Source of the DNA: CAYFVU01 sp964346645
Lineage (GTDB): Bacteria; Spirochaetota; Spirochaetia; DSM-16054; Sediminispirochaetaceae
NCBI GenBank assembly: GCA_964346645.1
Contig: CAYFVU010000048.1
Location: 1 to 25,914 of the forward strand
Direction: 5' to 3'
Length of the DNA stretch: 25,914 nucleotides
In this document: positions 1-5,707 of the stretch, in pieces
How the letters are laid out: every line of letters starts with the position of its first letter
Position numbering within the stretch: the stretch's first letter is position 1
Position numbers and translations under genes: made by a program
Notes under the pieces: generated by a model
The model's input: only the letters and a program-made list of their open reading frames with translations
The model's database searches: none
What the model was told of the DNA's origin: nothing

Positions 1-875
1 CGATCTGGAAAACGCCGGTCTGTACCTTTATGAAGCGGATCGAATCGAGAGACACTGAATTGCCGCTCGAATCAACTGCATCGTCTATGTCGAAACGGTT
101 GGCGCTCCTCTGCCTGCCGCCGAAGGATAGGGAGGCAATGTCATCTGCCCCGTAGTTCTCGGCGTAACCGCTTGCAAAGCGGTCCTGGTGATCCTTCCAT
201 GAGCCGTCCTCCTCGTATTTCGCATGTGGCAACTTGACACCGGAGAAGGTGACCTCCGTCACCGATCCGTAGCCATCCCACCACCAGTCGGATGAGTCGG
301 CGCCGTCCGGGTAGCCGGGGACGAGCTCGCCGCTGCCCTGCGGGTCCTGGTTGTCGCTCCAGGTGATGTTTTCATCGCTACCGCCGGGCTTGGAATAGGT
401 AACCACGTAGTTGCGTATGTATTCGTCGCCGTCGCCGTAATCCTCTCCGGTTTCGCTGCCCGCGATCTCGTACCAGGTTTCTTCGGCATCCGGCAGGCCA
501 TTGCCGTTGTCATCCGGCATCACATACACTACTCCCGGCTCACTGCCGACACCCGGCTGGGTGAAAACGGCAAAGTCGTACCCGCTCAGGTTCTGCACGT
601 TATGGTCAAAGCCTGCGACGATGTAGCCTCCCCAGCCGCCGAGCATGACGTAGTCCGAGTTCGTGCCGAGGAACTTCTTCATCTCTTCACTTTCGCTGCC
701 GATAGTACCGGCGTGCTGTCCCGGACCGTAGCGATACTCGAAGACCTCGGAGATGTAGGCCGGATCGGCAGAGTTATTGCCCGAACTCGAAGAATTGCCT
801 GCGCCCATATTGCATGAGGAGAACGAAGCGAAGATTGCGAAAGTAGTGAATATGATAAAAACCAACCTATTCATT
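1..875 (-). CDS. surface lipoprotein of a B12-uptake locus, 3' end cut off by the window edge
   Basis: An open minus-strand frame runs from an ATG at 873-875 to the window edge (291 codons) without a stop. The N-terminus MNRLVFIIFTTFAIFASFSSC is a lipoprotein signal peptide with a spirochaete-style lipobox (FSSC, Cys at residue 21). A Ser/Gly/Asn-rich tether follows. The mature part has stretches such as YVMPDDNGNGLPDAEETWYE and FIKVQTGVFQI. From memory these resemble a family of Bacteroidetes 'cell surface proteins' encoded beside BtuB-like TonB receptors; I could not check this by search. The gene follows another lipoprotein gene and a cobalamin riboswitch, so a role in capturing corrinoids at the cell surface is inferred. 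The nearest Shine-Dalgarno match (AAGGA) lies about 12 bases before the start, which is rather far. The 147-bp gap before it holds two hairpins. The reading frame is certain; the function is tentative. Confidence 0.8.
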
Positions 876-1021
876 GAAATATATCATCCTTATAAAGATA
901 CCCGGGGCCTGCCCGGCGGCTTTTCGCCGCCGCCCGGAGGCTGAAAAAATACGCCGCAGGCTGACCCGCGTCTCGCGCAGACCAGCCGATGCCGGCCGAA
1001 TTGCCGTGCGAGTTTCGCATG
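876..1021 (-). promoter_or_regulatory. intercistronic spacer with two hairpins
   Basis: The 146-base spacer between the two lipoprotein genes can form two stems on the minus strand. The first (959-987) has an 11-bp stem including three G-U pairs and a 7-base loop, with a run of six U (949-944) nine bases beyond it. The second (914-932) is CGGCGGC/GCCGCCG with a 5-base loop. The U run is too far from the first stem for a textbook terminator. A partial terminator or an mRNA-stability element that lowers the second gene relative to the first is possible. Confidence 0.4.
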
Positions 1022-1702
1022 CTATTGTTTTACGAATCCAGCGGATGCAAAACCAAAATAGCCGTTGTCGTTTGTTGCACCGGTTTCCGCTGCATCGGCG
1101 GTATCGAATACATCATTTATGTAATCATCGTCACTGGTGTCAGTATCTTTCGAGCCCTGAGTAAAATCACGTTTTGAGGAGTCACTCTGATTTGTTGCCC
1201 AACGGAACACGTTATATTTTCCAACTTCTCCGGTTCCTGCATTGTTTACCTCGGTATATTTGATTACCGCATATCCGAGTCCCTGGGTTGACCCGCTCGG
1301 AGTAGTAATAGAGGTATCTCCTGCATTGAGCCCATCGTTTGAGAATTTCACTATTTCTGCTTCATACTCGGTCGAATAACCACTTCCCGTATAATCACTT
1401 TGCCGTACTATCGAAGAATCTGTAATGATGTATTTCTCGTCCCCGGACTGTCCTTCTAATATCCACACCCCTTTCACCTCGATAGACTCGGGCTCGCTGA
1501 CAGTTCCCGGGCCCACGCCGAACATGTCGCAGCCGGCGAGGCCGGTAAAGAGGAAGATGGCGGTGAGCAGGACGGCGGCGGATCTGAGCACTCGGCGTGT
1601 CTTGTGTTTGGTTTTCCTGAAAACGCGAGGTGCTTCGAGCGCACTGAAGCTATTAGAGGAATTGGAGGCTTCCCGGGCCTTTCGATTGCATGTGTGTTGC
1701 AT
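1022..1702 (-). CDS. hypothetical lipoprotein under cobalamin riboswitch control
   Basis: The 226-residue product has a very long basic n-region (about 42 residues, including RKTKHKTRRVLR). A hydrophobic stretch and the lipobox FTGLAGC (Cys at about residue 60) follow. The mature protein is about 167 residues, rich in Ser, Thr, Asp and Gly, with alternating hydrophobic residues that suggest beta strands (VKGVWILEG, YIITDSSIV, YAVIKYTEV, YNVFRWA). It looks like a small beta-barrel or lipocalin-like fold, but I recognise no family. The ATG at 1702 is supported by a Shine-Dalgarno sequence AGGAGA five bases upstream, and no better-placed start lies nearer the signal core. It is the first gene after the cobalamin riboswitch and precedes the partial surface-lipoprotein gene, so a role in corrinoid capture is inferred from position only. 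Confidence 0.8.
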   Translation of the reverse strand: MQHTCNRKAREASNSSNSFSALEAPRVFRKTKHKTRRVLRSAAVLLTAIFLFTGLAGCDMFGVGPGTVSEPESIEVKGVWILEGQSGDEKYIITDSSIVRQSDYTGSGYSTEYEAEIVKFSNDGLNAGDTSITTPSGSTQGLGYAVIKYTEVNNAGTGEVGKYNVFRWATNQSDSSKRDFTQGSKDTDTSDDDYINDVFDTADAAETGATNDNGYFGFASAGFVKQ

Positions 1703-1703
1703 G

Positions 1704-1726
1704 TTCTTCTCCTAGTGGCAGAAGAA
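1704..1726 (-). promoter_or_regulatory. hairpin over the ribosome binding site
   Basis: On the minus strand TTCTTCT (1726-1720) can pair perfectly with AGAAGAA (1710-1704) across a 9-base loop. The Shine-Dalgarno sequence AGGAGA (1713-1708) lies partly in the loop and partly in the stem, five bases before the ATG at 1702. The hairpin sits at the end of the riboswitch leader, where a translational expression platform would be expected. No U-run terminator is visible between aptamer and start, which favours control of translation. The stem is only 7 bp and A-U rich. Confidence 0.45.
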
Positions 1727-1823
1727 GACGGAGAGTGACGAATCGATGCTGAAGAACACGGCAGGCAGGTTGTCTTCAATCGGTCGTCCATTCCGACTCG
1801 TTCCGCGAAGTCTAAATGGTTTT

Positions 1824-1962
1824 ACACACATCAACGTCTCCTGGCTGACGGATATCATCGGCTGCACCTTCCCGGTTTCCCAGTGGCAACGCAGCCGCAT
1901 TTCCGAACACAGTGACGGGCTCGCGGAGGATTTTCACCCCCTTCCGTTTGATATGCGTATGT
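1824..1962 (-). promoter_or_regulatory. cobalamin (B12) riboswitch
   Basis: Read on the minus strand, the leader has the conserved parts of the cobalamin aptamer in the right order. GGTGAAAATCCTCCGCG is at 1938-1922, GCCACTG followed by GGAAACCGGGAAGG at 1887 downwards, and the B12 box AGCCAGGAGACGTTG at 1846-1832. The ends ACATACG (1962-1956) and TGTGTGT (1830-1824) pair as the closing P1 stem. The motif order and spacing match the known class closely. The aptamer ends about 120 bases before the ATG of the downstream lipoprotein gene. It should turn off the two lipoprotein genes when adenosyl- or another cobalamin is bound. It lies after, not before, the TonB receptor gene. Confidence 0.93.
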
Positions 1963-1968
1963 TGCGCT

Positions 1969-1997
1969 ATGGTATCATGGTCTAGTTGATTTGGCAA
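1969..1997 (-). promoter_or_regulatory. sigma-70-like promoter for the riboswitch transcript
   Basis: On the minus strand TTGCCA (1997-1992) is separated by 17 bases from TACCAT (1974-1969). Transcription would begin near 1962, exactly where the riboswitch P1 stem starts. That placement supports the call. It means the lipoprotein pair can be transcribed separately from the receptor gene. Confidence 0.55.
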
Positions 1998-2007
1998 TGT
2001 GTGAATC

Positions 2008-2021
2008 GGACTTTTAAGTCC
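2008..2021. repeat. 14-bp palindrome upstream of the riboswitch promoter
   Basis: GGACTTTTAAGTCC has 6-base arms and a 2-base centre. It lies between the receptor stop codon and the -35 box of the riboswitch promoter. No U run follows on either strand, so a terminator is unlikely; it could be a protein-binding site or chance. Confidence 0.3.
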
Positions 2022-2063
2022 TTGTTGGTTCGGTGGTGAGAGGTCTTGCGGCGGCGGAACTCC

Positions 2064-4136
2064 TCAGTAACTGTACGAAACGAGCAGCCTGATGCTCCTC
2101 CCCGGAGCCGGATAGTAGAGCGTACCGCCGGTGGGGTCGACCTCGGCGTAGGTCGTGTAGAGGCTGTCGAGGAGATTCTCGATCTCGAAGCGCAGCTCCA
2201 TGTTGCCGGCTCCGAGCTCCGGGCGGTAGATGAGGGAGAGATCTACCAGGTAGTAGGCATCCGTGCGGCCATCCTCGTTCTCCTCGTCTCCTGCCTTGAA
2301 GGTGCCGCTGCGCAGGCTGAAAGCCGGAGAGATGATGAGGCTGTTCAGAGGAGAGAGGTCGATGGCGGTGTCGAGGGAGTGCTGCGGCACGAGGGGAATC
2401 AGCTCTCCCTTGTGAGGGCCGTCGATAAAGCTCGAGTACACATATCCGTAGGAGGCACGCAGCTCGGCGCGGCGGTGCAGAACGGCATTTGCCTCGAGGT
2501 CTGCACCCCAGCGTCTGCTGCCGTCGACGTTCACGTGGGCATCGCCGTCGCTGTTCCAGGCGATCTCGTCCCGCATCTCGAGCACGTATCCCTCTGCCGC
2601 GAGGTCTATCCCGTTGCTCACTGAAAGACTGCCGCCGATCTCTGCATGGTAGCCCGTTTCGGGGTCCAGACCGCCGTTGAAATCGCCGAGCCCCTCCGAG
2701 ACGGTCGCCTGCTCGTCGGCAAAGGGGTAGCGAAAGAGGCTGCCGCCCCTCGTGTATAGCGAGACCTCCTCGGAAGGCCGGTAGGTCAGCGTTCCCTCGT
2801 AGACGAAGGCGTGGTGTATGTCGCTGTCCTCGATGTCGGCCTCGGGTTTCTTTGCCTCGAGCATCGCCTGCTCGAAGCGGATCGCTCCGTCGAAGATGAG
2901 CTCCCGGCTGAGTTCTATGCGGGGCTCGAGATAGGCGCCGTAGTGGTCGAATCCGAAGTCGGCAGAGTACTCTTTGGTGTCGCGGCTGCTGTCGGAAAAC
3001 TGCACGGTTTCCGAGTTCGAGAGGTAGATGTCGGCTCCCGTGCTGAGGCGCCAGGGTAGCGGCCCGGATTCGCCGAGCAGGACGAACTCGGGCGAGACTT
3101 CGAAGCCGTGATAGCTGCGGCTCCGGTAGTTAGAATCCGACTCGATGTCGGTCAGGGTGGCCTGGTAGGTGTAGCCGGCGTCGAGCCGTATCTCGGTGTC
3201 ATAGAAGGGGTACCACTCCAGGCCGAAGAGGGTGGCAAGTCGATGCTCCTCAGCCTCGTTTTCATCGAAGCTGGAGGCAGAAGGGTTCTCTTCATACTGA
3301 ATTTCGGCAAGACCGCCCGGCATCTCATAGTCTGTCCAGTTGTAGATGAGGTCGAGCTCACCACGGATGATGTCGGTGGCGTCCCAGCCTCCGTCGGCAT
3401 GGGTGTTTACCGAACGAACAGCCGATCTGTCGCGAAATCCTTCGGCGGTGGAGTGGGTAAAGGTGATGGCCCCGTCCGTCGGGCCCTGCGAGGCGCCGAA
3501 GCGGATTCTCTGGTCGGAGAAAATGCCGTTGGAGAGATTGTCGGAGTAGTGGGAGCCGAAGTCGATGGTCGAGGAGAACTCGGCTTCCCCTTCGCTGTCC
3601 CTGGTGATGATGTGTACGACCCCTGCCACAGCGTTGTTTCCGTAGCGGGCGCTCGCGCCTCCGCCTGTCAGCTCTATCCGCTCTATCGACTCGAGGGGGA
3701 TGGAGAGCCACTGCATGCCGCCTCCGTCGTGAGTGTTGAGACGTCGTCCGTCGACCATTACCGAGACACGTCTGACACTCTTTTGCCCGAATCCGCGCAT
3801 GTCGATTCGTGCTCGCTCCGGACCCCCTTTTGAATGGAAGGTCACCCCCGCCACCTCCTCGAGCACGGCGACGAGCGACCGTGCGCCCGAGGACATTATC
3901 TGCTCGCGGGAAACGATACGTACATAGGCCGGCCTCTCCTCTTCTTCAGTCTGGGCGGAGAGAGAAGGCGCAGACCAGAGAAAGATAAATGTGAGGATAA
4001 GCGGGAGAAAATAGAGAAGCCTACCCCCGGCACCGGTCAAAGGATTGCCGACGGAGAAAGGGCGGCCGGCGGAATTGCCCTCAGCGGCTGTGGTTCGTTC
4101 AGCGGCGGAGTAGGAATGTGCACCGATGCGTTTCAT
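2064..4136 (-). CDS. TonB-dependent outer-membrane receptor (BtuB-like)
   Basis: The 690-residue product is a TonB-dependent receptor that would import a scarce ligand across the outer membrane; cobalamin is the likely ligand given the riboswitch next door. The signal peptide has an unusually long n-region of about 40 residues before the core LLYFLPLILTFIFLW and the cleavage region SLSAQ. The start at 4136 is backed by GAGGAG six bases upstream. The plug domain spans about residues 70-190 (AGVTFHSKGGPERARIDMRG, VSVMVDGRRLN, IERIELTGGGASARYGNNAV). The rest is beta-barrel-like, with many alternating aromatic strands, and ends in the aromatic-terminated strand IRLLVSYSY expected for BAM-dependent insertion. 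Only about 15 mature residues precede the plug, so a classical TonB box is not obvious. TonB, ExbB/D and the BtuCDF transporter are not in the window. Confidence 0.93.
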   Translation of the reverse strand: MKRIGAHSYSAAERTTAAEGNSAGRPFSVGNPLTGAGGRLLYFLPLILTFIFLWSAPSLSAQTEEEERPAYVRIVSREQIMSSGARSLVAVLEEVAGVTFHSKGGPERARIDMRGFGQKSVRRVSVMVDGRRLNTHDGGGMQWLSIPLESIERIELTGGGASARYGNNAVAGVVHIITRDSEGEAEFSSTIDFGSHYSDNLSNGIFSDQRIRFGASQGPTDGAITFTHSTAEGFRDRSAVRSVNTHADGGWDATDIIRGELDLIYNWTDYEMPGGLAEIQYEENPSASSFDENEAEEHRLATLFGLEWYPFYDTEIRLDAGYTYQATLTDIESDSNYRSRSYHGFEVSPEFVLLGESGPLPWRLSTGADIYLSNSETVQFSDSSRDTKEYSADFGFDHYGAYLEPRIELSRELIFDGAIRFEQAMLEAKKPEADIEDSDIHHAFVYEGTLTYRPSEEVSLYTRGGSLFRYPFADEQATVSEGLGDFNGGLDPETGYHAEIGGSLSVSNGIDLAAEGYVLEMRDEIAWNSDGDAHVNVDGSRRWGADLEANAVLHRRAELRASYGYVYSSFIDGPHKGELIPLVPQHSLDTAIDLSPLNSLIISPAFSLRSGTFKAGDEENEDGRTDAYYLVDLSLIYRPELGAGNMELRFEIENLLDSLYTTYAEVDPTGGTLYYPAPGRSIRLLVSYSY

Positions 4137-4257
4137 GTAGAGCTCCTCTCGCGAGATTTCGCGGCGTTAGCAGTTCTGTTGCGCTGCGCCCGTTTCGGGC
4201 CGGCATCCGCCGTTCTGCCTACTGTTGGCTTCAGCACATGGGCCAAAATAAATCCGT

Positions 4258-4287
4258 TTGCAGTGAGGCGGCACCTGGTATTAGAAT
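4258..4287 (+). promoter_or_regulatory. candidate promoter for the DsrE-like gene
   Basis: TTGCAG (4258-4263) is followed after 18 bases by TAGAAT (4282-4287). If the N gap is an artefact, transcription would start about 30 bases before the ATG. The -10 box fits well; the -35 box and spacing are moderate. Confidence 0.4.
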
Positions 4288-4331
4288 ACATCTATAGATA
4301 CAACACCGCAACAAAGGAGCAATATATGTCC
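4277..4331 (+). repeat. 55-bp direct repeat, left copy (contig end)
   Basis: These 55 bases, which include the Shine-Dalgarno and start codon of the next gene, are identical to 4432-4486 on the other side of the N run. A repeat of exactly this kind is what two contigs sharing a k-mer overlap would leave. It is most likely an assembly artefact rather than a biological duplication. Confidence 0.9.
4283..4311 (-). promoter_or_regulatory. candidate divergent promoter for the TonB receptor gene
   Basis: On the minus strand TTGCGG (4311-4306) lies 17 bases from TATTCT (4288-4283). It overlaps the plus-strand candidate promoter and a 10-bp palindrome ATCTATAGAT (4290-4299). The matches are weak. 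No cobalamin aptamer is recognisable between here and the receptor start. Confidence 0.28.
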
Positions 4332-4431
4332 NNNNNNNNNNNNNNNNNNNNNNNNNNNNNNNNNNNNNNNNNNNNNNNNNNNNNNNNNNNNNNNNNNNNN
4401 NNNNNNNNNNNNNNNNNNNNNNNNNNNNNNN
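4332..4431. other. assembly gap of 100 N, probably spurious
   Basis: Exactly 100 unknown bases, the usual placeholder for a gap of unknown size. Because both edges carry the same 55 bases, the true sequence is probably continuous with one copy. The divergent spacer between the receptor and the DsrE-like gene would then be 189 bp instead of 344 bp. Confidence 0.9.
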
Positions 4432-4486
4432 GGTATTAGAATACATCTATAGATACAACACCGCAACAAAGGAGCAATATATGTCC
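4432..4486 (+). repeat. 55-bp direct repeat, right copy (contig start)
   Basis: Identical to 4277-4331. This copy leads into the intact DsrE-like gene, so it is the one in functional context; the left copy breaks off after the start codon and one further codon. Confidence 0.9.
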
Positions 4487-4831
4487 AGAAAATTCGCCCT
4501 TTTCTCTTTCAACGGCGGGGCCATGTGTTTCGTCCACGTCCTCTTGAATGCGATGGATTATACGGACAAGGGCTACGAGGCAAAGATCATAATGGAGGGT
4601 GAGTCGACCAAGTTGATCGAGCACTTCGAGAAGCCCGATGTGCCGTTTGCCGAACTCTTTCAGAAGTGCATCGACCGGGGCCTTCTCGACTGCGTCTGCC
4701 GGGCCTGTTCGCATCAGATGGGCGTGCTGAAGAAGGCCGAGGAGAAGGGGCTTCCTCTCTGCGACGACATGTCCGGACACCCGAGCATGGAGCGCTACAC
4801 GAGTAAGGGATTCGAGATCATCACTTTTTAG
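4481..4831 (+). CDS. DsrE-family-like small cytoplasmic protein
   Basis: The 116-residue product begins MSRKFALFSFNGGAMCFVHV and ends in a conserved-looking tail (DDMSGHPSMERYTSKGFEII). It resembles the DsrE/DsrF-like family of small cytoplasmic proteins, some of which carry sulfur on cysteines. A Cys cluster is present at about residues 70-76 (CVCRAC), plus Cys16 and a Cys near residue 93 in LPLCDD. No signal peptide or membrane segment is seen. AAAGGAG lies about six bases before the ATG. Only 9 bases separate it from the downstream metallo-hydrolase gene, so the two are probably co-transcribed. The precise function is unknown; a role in sulfur or persulfide handling is a guess from the family and the Cys cluster. 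The promoter region is disturbed by the assembly gap. Confidence 0.82.
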   Translation: MSRKFALFSFNGGAMCFVHVLLNAMDYTDKGYEAKIIMEGESTKLIEHFEKPDVPFAELFQKCIDRGLLDCVCRACSHQMGVLKKAEEKGLPLCDDMSGHPSMERYTSKGFEIITF

Positions 4832-4840
4832 GGTATCGAT

Positions 4841-5584
4841 ATGGAGATAAGACCAATACCATTCGGACAGGGAAACGGCTACGTTCTGAGGAACGAAGGG
4901 CGGGTCATTATCGTCGACACGGGGCCGAAGGGAAAGTACAAGAAGATCAAACGCAGTCTCGCGCAGATGGGGCACGACTGCACGGAGATCTCGCTGGTGG
5001 TGCTCACCCACACCCACTATGACCACACGGGCAATCTGGCGGCCTGCAAGAGGATGAGCGGCGCGCCGGTGGCGGTGCACGCGGCGGAGGCGCAAATGCT
5101 GCGCGACGGGTATTCGACCATCCCCTCCGGTGCGACGCCCGGGGGGAGGTTCATCGTCTCTCTGGTACGAAGATTGGGGTTGGGCGGAGCCTCCTTCGAG
5201 CCGGTGGAGCCGGAGATCGTGCTCGGTGCGCCCGGTGCTGCCGGTGTATCAGTTGCCGCCGCCTCCGAGCCTACGGACAGCTTCGACCTGCACGAGCACG
5301 GTTTTCCCGGCGAGGCCATCCACACGCCGAGCCACTCGCCCGGATCCATCTCTCTGCTCTGCGACGACGGATCCTGTTTTCCCGGAGACATCCTCTTCAA
5401 CATCTTTCCCGGCACGGTAATGCCGCCCTTTGCCGATAATCCTGAGTTGCTCGCCTCTCACTGGCGCCTCCTCCTCGACCGGGGCGCAAAGACCTTCTAT
5501 CCGGGGCACGGAAGGCCATTCGGCAGAGACCGCCTTGAGTCTGCTCTCGAGAAAAAGGGAGAGGGACTTGGGCGTGGCGGCTAA
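4841..5584 (+). CDS. metallo-beta-lactamase-fold hydrolase
   Basis: The 247-residue protein has the ordered metal-binding motifs of the MBL-fold superfamily. These are the aspartate in VIIVDTGPKG (about residues 22-31), HTHYDHTG (about 56-63), a histidine in HTPSHSPGS (about 161-169), an aspartate in CFPGDILF (about 179-186) and the final histidine in YPGHGRPFG. This set normally binds two metal ions and cleaves ester, thioester or similar bonds (glyoxalase II-like and relatives). The exact substrate cannot be read from sequence. A segment of about 50 residues between the second and third motifs is rich in Gly, Ala and Pro. It has no signal peptide, so it is cytoplasmic. It follows the DsrE-like gene by 9 bases, suggesting a shared task. 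Confidence 0.9.
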   Translation: MEIRPIPFGQGNGYVLRNEGRVIIVDTGPKGKYKKIKRSLAQMGHDCTEISLVVLTHTHYDHTGNLAACKRMSGAPVAVHAAEAQMLRDGYSTIPSGATPGGRFIVSLVRRLGLGGASFEPVEPEIVLGAPGAAGVSVAAASEPTDSFDLHEHGFPGEAIHTPSHSPGSISLLCDDGSCFPGDILFNIFPGTVMPPFADNPELLASHWRLLLDRGAKTFYPGHGRPFGRDRLESALEKKGEGLGRGG

Positions 5585-5618
5585 CTGTTAGTTTTCTGTT
5601 ATTGAGTTTATAGAATAA

Positions 5619-5647
5619 TTGACATTTTTAGCATTATCGCTTAATTT
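5619..5647 (+). promoter_or_regulatory. sigma-70-like promoter for the first chemoreceptor
   Basis: A consensus TTGACA (5619-5624) is followed after 17 bases by TAATTT (5642-5647). The whole 120-bp spacer is strongly AT rich. No flagellar sigma-28 motif was recognised. Confidence 0.55.
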
Positions 5648-5707
5648 GTAAAAAGTATTTGCTTTAAGCTAGTGTTTTTATCATGTTTAAGGGTTAAGGA
5701 GGCGATG

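Noticed and set aside
4137..4276. Second cobalamin riboswitch before the TonB receptor gene
   Set aside because: I looked for GCCACTG, the GAAAATCC region and the B12 box on the minus strand and found none; a GGTGCC and AAGCCAACAG are isolated weak matches.
4277..4486. The 55-bp direct repeat as a transposon target duplication or attachment site
   Set aside because: Far too long for a target duplication, placed exactly at the edges of an N run, and includes one gene's start codon; an assembly overlap explains it better.
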